Positions 17,207-25,499 of a DNA stretch of 64,000 bases are shown here, piece after piece. The notes below the pieces were generated by a model. It saw nothing but the letters and a program-made list of their open reading frames with translations. It did not search any database and was not told the origin of the DNA. The position numbers and the translations under genes are program-made. The stretch comes from Chitinophagaceae bacterium (lineage in GTDB: Bacteria > Bacteroidota > Bacteroidia > Chitinophagales > Chitinophagaceae). Within the stretch, counting starts at the first letter, position 1. Each line of letters starts with the position of its first letter. The DNA lies in contig SAIW01000006.1 in NCBI GenBank assembly GCA_004028795.1, forward strand, positions 549,541 through 613,540. Direction: 5' to 3'.

Positions 17207-19114
17207 ATGAATTTATCAAGTACCCAAATACTAAAACAATATTGGGGATATGATGCTTTTCGCGGCGAGCAGGAAAAAATAATTAATACAGTTATTGCAG
17301 GAAAAAATGTATTGGCATTATTACCAACAGGCGGCGGTAAATCTATTTGCTTTCAGGTTCCGGCTTTAATGAAAGATGGTTTATGCTTAGTTATTTCTCC
17401 GTTAATTGCTTTAATGAAAGATCAGGTTGAGAATTTAAAAAGAAGAAATATTTCAGCCATAGCATTATATAGCGGAATGAGTTATTATGATGTGAGAGAA
17501 ACATTACAGCAAACTGTTCAGGGCAATTATAAATTTTTATACTTATCACCCGAGCGTTTAGAAACAAGATTATTTAAAGAATATTTATCAGCCCTTAATA
17601 TTTCATTGGTTGCTATTGATGAAGCTCATTGTATAAGCCAATGGGGTTACGACTTTCGCCCACCTTATTTACGTATCGTCAATTTATTAAAAGAGTTAAA
17701 TAATGTTCCTGCAATTGCGTTAACAGCAAGTGCAACACCGCTTGTTCAAAAAGATATTCTTGAGAAACTTCAACTAAAAGACATTCAGGTTTTTCAACAA
17801 TCATTTGAAAAGTCTAATCTCTCTTATTCTGTTTTTCATGTTGATAGTAAAATCAATAAAATCATCCACATACTTAACAGTGTGCAAGGCAGCAGCATTG
17901 TTTATTGCAAAAACAGAAGATTAACTAAACAGGTTGCCGAGTTATTGCAGTTGCAAAACATATCGGCAGATTTTTATCACGCAGGCTTAGCTCAACAGGA
18001 AAGAAATAACAAACAAATCAACTGGATTAATAACCAAACAAGGGTAATGGTTTGTACCAATGCTTTCGGAATGGGTATAGATAAACCCGATGTAAAAACC
18101 GTTGTACATTATGATGTACCGGATTGTTTAGAAAACTATTATCAGGAAGCAGGCCGTGCAGGAAGAGATGGCAACAAAGCTTATGCAGTTTTATTATTTC
18201 AACAGGAAGATATTAAAGAGCTGAAAGTATTGCCGGATAAGCGTTTTCCACTAATGTATGATATTAAAAAAGTGTATCAATGCTTGGCAGATTATTTACA
18301 AATTCCTGTTGGTATCGGCGAAGGCAATTATTATGATTTTGATTTATTGCAGTTCTGCAAAAACTTCAATTTAGATTCTATATTGGTTATTAATGTTTTA
18401 AAAGTATTAGAGCAGGAAGGGCATCTTTTATTTACTGAAAATATTTTTCTTCCATCTAAAGTACAGTTTACAGCAGATAAATTTTTATTGGAAGATTTTG
18501 AAAAAAGCCATCCTCAATTAGAACCGGTAATGAAATGTTTGCTGAGAACCTATTCAGGTATTTACGACAATATTGTTTCTATCAGTGAGAAGAATATTGC
18601 CAAACTTTGCAGATTGTCATACGATAAGGTTACCGAAGATTTAAAGGCTTTACAATCGTTCGGCATTATTCAATATCAACCGCAAAAAGAAACACCGCAA
18701 ATTTATTTTGTACTAAACAGAGCACCAGCTCAAAGCCTGCATATTAATCATGCTGCTTATCTGCAACGCAAGCAATTGTATATTGAAAGAATTGATGCAA
18801 TGCTTCATTATTTACAGGTAGAAAAGCATTGCAGAAGTCAATACCTGTCTGCTTATTTTGGTGATAATGAAGTGAAAGCCTGTGGTGTTTGTGATAATTG
18901 TTTAGCTACCAAACAAACTGCTGTAAGCAAAGAAGAGTTTGAGCAAATACAAGCAGCTGTTGTGCAGTTTATTGAAACCAATACTCATCCGTTATTGAGT
19001 GAATTGTTTTTTCAGCAAAAACAATTCAATAAAGAAAAATGCTGGCAGGTATTGCAACACATGCAGGAAGAAAAATTGATTGTGATAAAAGACGGAGCAA
19101 TGTATTTGAAGTAA
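17207..19114 (+). CDS. recQ: ATP-dependent DNA helicase RecQ
   Basis: The 635-residue 3'-5' helicase has Walker A LLPTGGGKS (about 39-47), the DEAHCISQWG box (about 138-147), SAT-type TASATP and the Q-x-x-G-R-A-G-R-D motif (QEAGRAGRDG, about 311-320). The zinc-binding subdomain keeps CGVCDNC (about 563-569) after an earlier HCRSQYL segment. A recognisable HRDC domain is missing; the last ~60 residues are only a short helical tail. RecQ works in recombination repair and restart of replication forks. The start codon follows the PIN toxin stop with no gap, an unusual close link of toxin and repair gene. Confidence 0.95.
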   Translation: MNLSSTQILKQYWGYDAFRGEQEKIINTVIAGKNVLALLPTGGGKSICFQVPALMKDGLCLVISPLIALMKDQVENLKRRNISAIALYSGMSYYDVRETLQQTVQGNYKFLYLSPERLETRLFKEYLSALNISLVAIDEAHCISQWGYDFRPPYLRIVNLLKELNNVPAIALTASATPLVQKDILEKLQLKDIQVFQQSFEKSNLSYSVFHVDSKINKIIHILNSVQGSSIVYCKNRRLTKQVAELLQLQNISADFYHAGLAQQERNNKQINWINNQTRVMVCTNAFGMGIDKPDVKTVVHYDVPDCLENYYQEAGRAGRDGNKAYAVLLFQQEDIKELKVLPDKRFPLMYDIKKVYQCLADYLQIPVGIGEGNYYDFDLLQFCKNFNLDSILVINVLKVLEQEGHLLFTENIFLPSKVQFTADKFLLEDFEKSHPQLEPVMKCLLRTYSGIYDNIVSISEKNIAKLCRLSYDKVTEDLKALQSFGIIQYQPQKETPQIYFVLNRAPAQSLHINHAAYLQRKQLYIERIDAMLHYLQVEKHCRSQYLSAYFGDNEVKACGVCDNCLATKQTAVSKEEFEQIQAAVVQFIETNTHPLLSELFFQQKQFNKEKCWQVLQHMQEEKLIVIKDGAMYLK

Positions 19115-19153
19115 TTTATCGCAAAGGTGGAGAGTAACTTCATTCCGAGATTG

Positions 19154-19235
19154 TCCCGAAGTTTCGGGATTGCCCAACGAGGAATCTCATCATTTGTTTT
19201 GGTGAGATTTCTCAGGCACGAACCTTCGAAATGAC
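19154..19235. repeat. Intergenic hairpin repeat
   Basis: The gap between recQ and engB holds two hairpins: TCCCGAA-GT-TTCGGGA (19154-19169), and GAGGAATCTCATC (19179-19191) facing GGTGAGATTTCTC (19201-19213; 11 of 13 bases pair as Watson-Crick). It ends with TTCGAAATGACGA. This make-up matches, as far as I recall, a repeat common in Bacteroidota intergenic DNA. It separates two converging genes and could serve as terminator, though T tracts are poor. Confidence 0.6.
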
Positions 19236-19244
19236 GAATTAAAA

Positions 19245-19835
19245 TTATTTACTATGCTCATGAATAAATGCAAGCAATTCATCCCTGCCAACTTTTTTTT
19301 CGGCGCTGGTTATAAAAACCTGTGGCAAAAATTCCCAATCTTCCCGCAAAGCATCTATAAAGTTTTTTACATGCCTCTGCACAGCCCCTGGTTTTTCTTT
19401 ATCTGCTTTGGTAAATACTAAAACAAAAGGCACATTCCACTTACCGAGTTGGTTTACAAATTCCAGGTCAATTTTTTGTGGTTCATGCCTTGCATCAATT
19501 AATACAAAAACATTTACTAAATTTTCTCTTTTACGCAAATAATTTTCAATCATCTGTTCCCAACGCCTTCTGCTGCTTTGCGACACTTTTGCATAACCAT
19601 AACCGGGTAAATCAACAATAAAAAATGTATCGTTTATGATAAAGTGATTAATCAATTGTGTTTTGCCCGGCTGTGCCGAAGTTTTAGCTAAACTCTTTTG
19701 ATTCATCAACATATTAATTAATGATGACTTACCTACATTACTTCTTCCGATAAAAGCATATTCAGGCTTATCGGGCTTGGGGCATTTATCAAATGATGGT
19801 GATGAGATTAGATATTTGGCTGACTTTATTTGCAT
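19245..19835 (-). CDS. engB: Ribosome biogenesis GTPase EngB (YsxC)
   Basis: EngB is an essential GTPase helping late assembly of the large ribosomal subunit. The 196-residue product has G1 GRSNVGKSSLI (about 30-40), G3 DLPGYG (about 74-79), G4 TKAD (about 141-144) and the family ending with SAEKKVGRDEL. The ATG at 19835, giving MQIKSAKYLIS, is preferred over the in-frame ATG at 19862 because the family begins with this strand. It is a single leftward gene. Confidence 0.94.
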   Translation of the reverse strand: MQIKSAKYLISSPSFDKCPKPDKPEYAFIGRSNVGKSSLINMLMNQKSLAKTSAQPGKTQLINHFIINDTFFIVDLPGYGYAKVSQSSRRRWEQMIENYLRKRENLVNVFVLIDARHEPQKIDLEFVNQLGKWNVPFVLVFTKADKEKPGAVQRHVKNFIDALREDWEFLPQVFITSAEKKVGRDELLAFIHEHSK

Positions 19836-19951
19836 GATTTGCGAAGATATTAATCTCTTCAATGCAGATAAATTATTTAGAATCTTATTCCGATGATAAT
19901 CTACCTCACTACTATTACTTTTTTTATTATTTTTAATTCAAATAAAGTAAT

Positions 19952-20353
19952 ATGAAAAAAGTAGTCACACTAATTATCCTCTTTCTTCCTTTTATTTTAA
20001 ATGCTCAGACAAGCTTAGATGAATATAATTATGTTACGAAAGGCTATAAAGTGCAAATTGAATCTGGCTTGGATTCAAAGGTCGGTTATAAGCTTTCGGA
20101 CATAGGAAATAAAAGATTTTCTTTGGGAAGTGTTACTATTAAAAAACTAATCAGAACAACGAATAATTCTATCGCCGCATATATGATAATTTATACTCCT
20201 AATAGTGGCGGTAGTACCCAATATTTCTGCATTCCGCATCCAAACTCTTCATTAGAAGTTATTGAAAAATATCAAAATACATTTTGGGGTGATGAAGATT
20301 TTTTAAAGTTGAAAATGATTTTTTTGGCAACAAATACATTAATCAAATTTTAA
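19952..20353 (+). CDS. Hypothetical secreted protein
   Basis: A 133-residue protein with a clear signal peptide (MKKVVTLIILFLPFILNAQ, cut near residue 19). The mature part is probably beta-rich (for example SIAAYMIIYTPNSGG and YFCIPHP) with one cysteine. I do not recognise the family. It is alone on the plus strand, diverges from engB and converges with the heme-binding gene, ending five bases from it. Confidence 0.55.
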   Translation: MKKVVTLIILFLPFILNAQTSLDEYNYVTKGYKVQIESGLDSKVGYKLSDIGNKRFSLGSVTIKKLIRTTNNSIAAYMIIYTPNSGGSTQYFCIPHPNSSLEVIEKYQNTFWGDEDFLKLKMIFLATNTLIKF

Positions 20354-20358
20354 AAAAC

Positions 20359-20853
20359 TCATTTCTTCTTCTTTGGCAACACTAAACTATCCGAAGGATA
20401 TTTAGCTTTTATAGAATCTCTTACAGCATTACACCAACTAAATAAAGTTTGTTTTTCTGCATCTGTCAATATTGCATCTTTATGTATTAAAGTGTAAGAG
20501 CTTAAAGGCATTTCGCCCTCTTTCACTTGTTCTATACATTCTTCTAATTTCTTATACTGCCTTGCAATACGGTAACTTGCAAATTCATCAATATTAAAAT
20601 GGCGTTTACCATCTTTAACATGATTGTTTAACCACCATGCTACAGGTTGAATATTATTATACCAGGGATAACGTGTGTTATTAGTGTGGCAATCGTTACA
20701 GGCTTTTGCTAAAATAGTTTTAACGCTATCCGGATAAGGGTATAGCTTACTGATATGGTTTACCTGCACACCTTCAGCTATATTTTTTTGCGGACGAAAA
20801 AACTGAATAATAATGAATACGGCCAATAATGCCAATAAGATTTTTTTAATCAT
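20359..20853 (-). CDS. Periplasmic heme-binding domain protein (cytochrome c-like CxxCH)
   Basis: The 164-residue protein has an N-terminal membrane anchor or signal (about 4-19), then CNDCHTNNTRYPWY (about 52-65), a CxxCH site for covalent heme, with PVAWWLNNHVKDGKRHFN following. This matches the heme-binding domain family of Bacteroidota. Its partner and substrate are unknown; a role in electron transfer or peroxide handling is possible. It lies ten bases after gpmI on the same strand and is probably cotranscribed with it. Confidence 0.85.
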   Translation of the reverse strand: MIKKILLALLAVFIIIQFFRPQKNIAEGVQVNHISKLYPYPDSVKTILAKACNDCHTNNTRYPWYNNIQPVAWWLNNHVKDGKRHFNIDEFASYRIARQYKKLEECIEQVKEGEMPLSSYTLIHKDAILTDAEKQTLFSWCNAVRDSIKAKYPSDSLVLPKKKK

Positions 20854-20863
20854 GATAAGCAGT

Positions 20864-22387
20864 TTATGGATTGATAAGTATATCGCCGGTCATTTCTTTC
20901 GGAATAGTTAACCCCATTGCATGCAAAATACTTGGTGCAATATCTCCCAACTTACCCGGCTTTACTGTTCCATGCCATTCATTATCTATAACAAACAACG
21001 GAACGGGATTTAAGGAGTGTTGCGTATTCGGACTTCCATCTTCATTAATCATATAATCTGCATTGCCATGGTCTGCCGTTAAGAAAATAATATAGTCTTG
21101 TTGTAATGCAGCTGTTACCACTTTTTCAACGCATTTATCAACTGTTTCAGCAGCTTTTACAACTGCACTGAAAACGCCTGTATGACCTACCATATCTGTG
21201 TTGGCAAAGTTTAAGCAAATAAAATCTGCATATCCTTTTTCAATTTCAGGGACTAATTTATCAGCCAATTCAAAGGCACTCATTTCAGGTTGTAAATCGT
21301 AAGTAGCCACTTTTGGTGAAGCGGCTAAAATTCTTGTTTCACCATCAAATTCTTTTTCTCTTCCCCCACTAAAGAAGAAAGTTACATGCGGATATTTTTC
21401 TGTTTCTGCAATGCGGATTTGTTTCTTACCTGCATTGGCAATTACCTCTCCTAATGTATTATTCAGGTTATCATTCTCAAAAATCACATGCACATTGTTG
21501 AATGTTTTATCATACTCCGTCATAGTAGTATAATGCAGATTCATTTTATACATGTTTTGTTCATGATGGTCTTCCTGTGTTAACACATGTGTTATTTCTC
21601 TGCAACGGTCTGTTCTGAAATTAAAACAGATAACTGCATCACCTTCTTTAATTCGTGAATCGAGAGTAGTGATTTGTGAATTGATAATCGGCTTTATAAA
21701 TTCATCTGTAACACCATTTGCATAAGATGCTTCGATGCTCTTTAATAAATCATTGCTTTCCTCGCCGATACCATGCACCAATGCATCATAAGCTAGCTTC
21801 ACTCTTTCCCAACGTTTATCTCTATCCATTGCATAATACCTTCCGGTAATAGTTGCAATAGCACCTGTTTTTCCCTGTAAATAATTTTGCAGGTCTTTTA
21901 TAAAACCCAAACCACTTTTGGGGTCGCAGTCTCTTCCATCTGTAAATGCATGGATAAATACATCGGTTAAACCTTGTGCTGCACAAACATCAATAATAGC
22001 TTTTAAATGGCTTGTGTGAGAATGTACACCACCATCGCTAACCAAACCTAATAAATGCAAAGGCTTGTTATTGATTTTTGCATATTGAATGGAATTCAGC
22101 AACTCTTCATTCTTTGCAAAACTTCCATCTTTAATAGCAACATTTATTCTCTGCAATTCCTGATAAACAATTCTTCCGGCACCTAAATTTAAATGGCCAA
22201 CTTCGCTATTGCCCATTTGCCCATCGGGTAAGCCAACCAATTCCCCACAGGTTATTAATGTTGTATTAGGATATTTACTGTATAAAGAAGATACAAAAGG
22301 GGTGTTTGCATTTTGAATGGCATCGGCAGATTTTACTTTACCTAACCCCCAGCCATCCATAATAATTAAAAGGGCTTTCTTACTCAT
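20864..22387 (-). CDS. gpmI: 2,3-bisphosphoglycerate-independent phosphoglycerate mutase
   Basis: GpmI interconverts 3- and 2-phosphoglycerate in glycolysis, using two Mn ions and a phosphoserine. The 507-residue protein has normal length. It starts LLIIMDGWGLG (metal aspartate near residue 11), has the nucleophile serine in GQMGNSEVGHLN (about 56-67, S61), HAFTDGRDCDP (about 141-151), TGRYYAMDRDKRWER (about 180-194) and the late metal site TADHGNADYM (about 441-450). It is followed after ten bases by the heme-binding gene. Confidence 0.97.
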   Translation of the reverse strand: MSKKALLIIMDGWGLGKVKSADAIQNANTPFVSSLYSKYPNTTLITCGELVGLPDGQMGNSEVGHLNLGAGRIVYQELQRINVAIKDGSFAKNEELLNSIQYAKINNKPLHLLGLVSDGGVHSHTSHLKAIIDVCAAQGLTDVFIHAFTDGRDCDPKSGLGFIKDLQNYLQGKTGAIATITGRYYAMDRDKRWERVKLAYDALVHGIGEESNDLLKSIEASYANGVTDEFIKPIINSQITTLDSRIKEGDAVICFNFRTDRCREITHVLTQEDHHEQNMYKMNLHYTTMTEYDKTFNNVHVIFENDNLNNTLGEVIANAGKKQIRIAETEKYPHVTFFFSGGREKEFDGETRILAASPKVATYDLQPEMSAFELADKLVPEIEKGYADFICLNFANTDMVGHTGVFSAVVKAAETVDKCVEKVVTAALQQDYIIFLTADHGNADYMINEDGSPNTQHSLNPVPLFVIDNEWHGTVKPGKLGDIAPSILHAMGLTIPKEMTGDILINP

Positions 22388-22480
22388 GCGGTAAAACTAC
22401 ATCATTTGTTATTTCGGTATAACACATTAATTTTAAATAATCATGCAAAACTATCCGGATGTACTTTTCCCGTAGAGACC

Positions 22481-22527
22481 GCTGAATATGCTGAAAGATG
22501 ATATTCCGAGAGTTCTGCATATTCGGC
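22481..22527. repeat. Inverted repeat upstream of gpmI
   Basis: GCTGAATATGC (22481-22491) faces GCATATTCGGC (22517-22527) with one mismatched pair, forming a long hairpin in the 229-base gap between divergent gpmI and the DUF4783 gene. The arms resemble those of the inverted repeat at 24651-24695 (CGCTGAATACAC), suggesting one dispersed family. The rest of the gap contains no gene. Confidence 0.55.
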
Positions 22528-22616
22528 AAGCTATATTTTGTTCGTATATTTTGAATGAGCACTGGGAGATATTCAATTTGGCATGTTTTTAGACTTCTTA
22601 TAATAAAATGAATACA

Positions 22617-23003
22617 ATGAAAAAGATTATTTCGCTTTTGGTTATAAACATTGCACTTTTTTCTTTTAAAGTGAATGCCCAAAGCGATACAAACGACATT
22701 ATTAATGCTTTTAAACAAGCCAATGCTACCGCTGTTTCTAATTATTTTGAAAACCTGATTGATTTAACACTTCCCGGAAAATCTGAAATTAAAGACATCA
22801 GCAAAACGCAGGCTACCATTGCATTAAAAGGCTTTTTTGATGAAAATGCCATTACCGGTTTTGAACCCGCTTCTCAAAGAGAATCTGGCTCAATTATGTA
22901 CATTGCCGGTAAAATGACTGGTAAGGCAAAACCTTTTAATGTAACATTATTACTAAAAAATAAAGATGGTAAACACTTTATTACCTCTATCAGAATTAAT
23001 TAG
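22617..23003 (+). CDS. DUF4783-type secreted protein
   Basis: The 128-residue protein begins with a signal peptide (MKKIISLLVINIALFSFKVNAQ). The mature part looks like the small cone-shaped NTF2-like fold of the DUF4783 family: NDIINAFKQANATAVSNYF, then FFDENAITGFEP and a closing strand HFITSIRIN. Function is unknown; relatives often lie just before nadC in this phylum, as here. An ATG nine bases upstream (22608) is in frame, but the signal peptide starts best at 22617. A terminator follows, so it is probably transcribed apart from nadC. Confidence 0.75.
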   Translation: MKKIISLLVINIALFSFKVNAQSDTNDIINAFKQANATAVSNYFENLIDLTLPGKSEIKDISKTQATIALKGFFDENAITGFEPASQRESGSIMYIAGKMTGKAKPFNVTLLLKNKDGKHFITSIRIN

Positions 23004-23021
23004 TTTGTTTTTTAAGTAAGA

Positions 23022-23057
23022 AAGGGTTTCTGTAAAAGGAAGCCCTTTTTTATTTTT
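23022..23057 (+). terminator. Rho-independent terminator after the DUF4783 gene
   Basis: AAGGGTTTC (23022-23030) pairs with GAAGCCCTT (23039-23047) including one G-T pair, followed by a T-rich run. The nadC start is about 20 bases further on. Confidence 0.8.
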
Positions 23058-23075
23058 ACATTTCAATAATTGTGA

Positions 23076-23939
23076 ATGAACGATTTTAACAGTAAGCTGA
23101 AAGAATTAATAACAAATGCTTTGAAAGAAGATATTGGTAATGGCGACCATAGTACTTTAAGTTGTATTGATGCGGATAAAAAAGGAAAGGCTGTTTTAAA
23201 AATTAAACAGAACGGCATTTTAGCAGGGGTTGCTGTTGCCGAAAAAATATTTAAACAGGTTGAACCAGCTTCAATATTTACGCAATTAAAAAATGATGGG
23301 GATACAATGGAATTTGGAGAAATTGCTTTTGAAGTGGAAGCAGGTATTCTTACCATTTTACAATGCGAAAGATTGGTATTGAATTGTATGCAACGTATGA
23401 GTGGCATTGCAACTTTAACACATCAGTTCACTGAAAAAATAAAAGGTTATCATACCAAACTGCTGGATACAAGAAAAACTACACCCAATTTTCGTTTGCT
23501 TGAAAAAGAAGCTGTAAGAATTGGTGGTGGTATTAATCACCGATTCGGTTTATATGATATGATTATGTTGAAAGACAATCATATTGATTATTGCGGCGGT
23601 TTGGAAAAAGCAATTAACAAAGCTTACAATTATGTTCAACAGAATAATCTTTCTTTAAAAATTGAAGTAGAAACAAGAAGTATTGAAGATGTACAGATTG
23701 TTTGTAATACAGCCACAGGAAAGGTTTTCAGAATAATGTTAGATAATTTTACGCCGCAACAAATTACTGAAGCATTACAAATAATTAAAGGCAATTTTGA
23801 AACAGAAGCCAGCGGTGGAATTAATTTAGATAATATTCAATCTTATGCTGCAACAGGTGTTGATTATATTAGTGTTGGCGGTTTAATTCATCAGGCACAG
23901 AGTGTAGATTTAAGTTTGAAGGCAAGCATTGCAGTTTAA
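23076..23939 (+). CDS. nadC: Nicotinate-nucleotide pyrophosphorylase (carboxylating) NadC
   Basis: NadC converts quinolinate and PRPP to nicotinate mononucleotide in NAD synthesis. The 287-residue protein has EDIGNGDHST (about 17-26), LNCMQRMSGIATLT (about 102-115), LDTRKTTPNFRLLEK (about 129-143), RIGGGINHRFGLYDMIMLKDNH (location about 147-168, catalytic basic residues) and EASGGINLDNI (about 247-257). nadA and nadB are not in the window. It starts shortly after the previous gene's terminator, so it must have its own promoter; TACATTTC before the ATG differs from the -7 consensus at one base. Confidence 0.95.
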   Translation: MNDFNSKLKELITNALKEDIGNGDHSTLSCIDADKKGKAVLKIKQNGILAGVAVAEKIFKQVEPASIFTQLKNDGDTMEFGEIAFEVEAGILTILQCERLVLNCMQRMSGIATLTHQFTEKIKGYHTKLLDTRKTTPNFRLLEKEAVRIGGGINHRFGLYDMIMLKDNHIDYCGGLEKAINKAYNYVQQNNLSLKIEVETRSIEDVQIVCNTATGKVFRIMLDNFTPQQITEALQIIKGNFETEASGGINLDNIQSYAATGVDYISVGGLIHQAQSVDLSLKASIAV

Positions 23940-23966
23940 TGTTGCACAATTTAAAAGTTTAAGGTT

Positions 23967-24311
23967 ATGAGCAAGAAGAATAAAGCAGATAAAAACGGTT
24001 TTGTATTCAGTACCAATCCCAATTTTAGTTTTGAAGAAGAACCGCTGGAAGTTCAAAACACATTAGCTCCCGAACAACAAAAATTAAAAGTAAAATTAGA
24101 TACCAAACAACGGGCCGGTAAGGCTGTAACATTGGTTGAAAATTTTATCGGTACAGCAACAGATGCCGAAACATTAGGTAAACAATTAAAAAATTATTGC
24201 GGAACGGGTGGCAGCGTTAAAGGTTTTGAAATTTTAGTGCAGGGCGACCAAAGAGATAAAGTATTACAATGGCTTTTAAAGAACGGTTACAAACAAACCA
24301 AGAAGATATAA
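23967..24311 (+). CDS. SUI1/eIF1-like translation initiation factor
   Basis: A 114-residue member of the bacterial YciH/SUI1 group. The C-terminal half holds the signature: KQRAGKAVTLVENFIG (about 47-62), then LGKQLKNYCGTGGSVKG (about 70-86) and IQG-like LVQGDQRDKVLQWLLKNGY (about 91-109). The protein presumably binds the small ribosomal subunit and influences start-codon fidelity; its bacterial role is not well settled. It lies 27 bases after nadC and the next gene starts directly after its stop, indicating one operon. Confidence 0.9.
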   Translation: MSKKNKADKNGFVFSTNPNFSFEEEPLEVQNTLAPEQQKLKVKLDTKQRAGKAVTLVENFIGTATDAETLGKQLKNYCGTGGSVKGFEILVQGDQRDKVLQWLLKNGYKQTKKI

Positions 24312-24656
24312 ATGGATATTGAACAAATACGGCAGTATGCAATAAACAAACCCGATGCAGAAGAAACATTACCCTTCGGGCCGGAAACTTTGGTTTTTAA
24401 AGTAAACGGCAAAGTGTTTCTGTTATTGAGTTTGGATAGTGAGCCGTTACAATTCAACGTTAAATGTAATCCTGATGATGCTATTGAATTAAGAGAAAGA
24501 TATACTGCTGTTATTCCCGGTTATCATATGAATAAAAAGCATTGGAACACCATTATCATCAACGGTGAATTATCTGCCAAACAGATTTTCAGTTTTATAG
24601 ATGATTCTTATAATCTGGTTAAACCGAAAAAATCATTCTCTCGCAGAAAACGCTGA
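24312..24656 (+). CDS. MmcQ/YjbR family protein
   Basis: The 114-residue protein fits the YjbR/MmcQ double-wing fold: EQIRQYAINKPDAEETLPFGPETLVFKV (about 4-31 as a location), FLLLSLDSEPLQFNVKCNP, PGYHMNKKHWNTI (about 70-82) and a final DDSYNLV helix. These are called DNA-binding by similarity, but the function is unproven. The start codon immediately follows the SUI1 stop. Its stop codon falls inside the left arm of an inverted repeat (24651-24662). Confidence 0.88.
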   Translation: MDIEQIRQYAINKPDAEETLPFGPETLVFKVNGKVFLLLSLDSEPLQFNVKCNPDDAIELRERYTAVIPGYHMNKKHWNTIIINGELSAKQIFSFIDDSYNLVKPKKSFSRRKR

Positions 24657-24695
24657 ATACACGGAAAATCTTCTGCGGCTTCTGTGTATTCAGCG
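24651..24695. repeat. Inverted repeat overlapping the YjbR stop codon
   Basis: CGCTGAATACAC (24651-24662) is matched exactly by its reverse complement at 24684-24695, with a 21-base loop containing TTCTGCGGCTTCT. The TGA stop of the YjbR gene (24654-24656) lies in the left arm. Arms resemble those at 22481-22527. There is no T tract after it, so it is a repeat rather than a standard terminator. Confidence 0.65.
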
Positions 24696-24762
24696 AGCAA
24701 AAGTTTAACAGGTTTTCTATTAAAATAAATTGGGTAAACATTCAATCAAAAACAATAACTGT

Positions 24763-24770
24763 TAGTTTTG
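24763..24770 (+). promoter_or_regulatory. Probable gldF -7 element, leaderless
   Basis: TAGTTTTG fits TAnnTTTG and ends four bases before the gldF ATG at 24775. If the usual spacing applies, transcription starts at the start codon. The -33 TTG is not present at the right distance. Confidence 0.42.
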
Positions 24771-24774
24771 GCAC

Positions 24775-25497
24775 ATGTGGATGATTTGCAAAAAAGAATG
24801 GAGCCTTTTCTTCAGTAACCTTACGGGTTATATTTCATTGATTATTTTTTTCTTGCTGAGTGGTTTATTCTTTTTTGTATTCCCTTCAACATCATTATTC
24901 GGTTTCGGTTATGCTTCATTAAATCCATTCTTCTTAACCATTCCCTGGATTTTATTATTCTTCATTCCAACCATAACAATGCGTAGTCTGGCAGATGAAT
25001 ACAAAGCCGGCACTTATGAGTTATTAAAAACCTGGCCATTAACACATACACAAATTGTTTTAGGAAAATTTTTCGGAGCTTGTTTAATTATTGTTACAGC
25101 AATAATTCCAACCATTATTTATGCTGTTTGCTTACAATCGTTAAGCAATATTGGTGGTATTGATGTTGGCAGCACAATAGGAAGTTATATTGGTTTGTTA
25201 TTATTATGTGCAGTGTTTGCAGCTATCGGCATTTGCAGCAGTAGCTTTACAAACAATACTGTAGTAGCATTTATTGCCGGAGCTTTTGTTTGCTTTATTT
25301 TCTTTGAAGGCTTTGATGCATTAAGTAAACTGCCTGTATTAAAAGGTGGTTGGGATTATTACACAGAAATGATTGGTATCAATTTTCATTTTAAAAGTAT
25401 CAGCCGAGGTGTAATAGATTCAAGAGATATTATTTATTTCCTAGTGGTGATCGCTTTATTTCTTTTCATTACTCAAAAAAATTTATTGAAGCGTTAA
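24775..25497 (+). CDS. gldF: Gliding-motility ABC transporter permease GldF
   Basis: This 240-residue membrane protein has six predicted segments of the ABC-2 permease type. The pattern ends with FFIPTITMRSLADEYKAGTYELL (residues around 61-83), the conserved loop of GldF permeases, and a final helix before KNLLKR. GldF, GldG and the ATPase GldA form an ABC system needed for gliding in Flavobacteria, though not in all gliders, and many non-gliding Bacteroidota keep it. gldG starts two bases after it; gldA is not nearby. Confidence 0.9.
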   Translation: MWMICKKEWSLFFSNLTGYISLIIFFLLSGLFFFVFPSTSLFGFGYASLNPFFLTIPWILLFFIPTITMRSLADEYKAGTYELLKTWPLTHTQIVLGKFFGACLIIVTAIIPTIIYAVCLQSLSNIGGIDVGSTIGSYIGLLLLCAVFAAIGICSSSFTNNTVVAFIAGAFVCFIFFEGFDALSKLPVLKGGWDYYTEMIGINFHFKSISRGVIDSRDIIYFLVVIALFLFITQKNLLKR

Positions 25498-25499
25498 GC

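Noticed and set aside
22380..22718. 112-residue minus-strand frame between gpmI and the DUF4783 gene
   Set aside because: It overlaps the signal peptide region of the DUF4783 gene and an inverted repeat, and contains no recognisable protein features.
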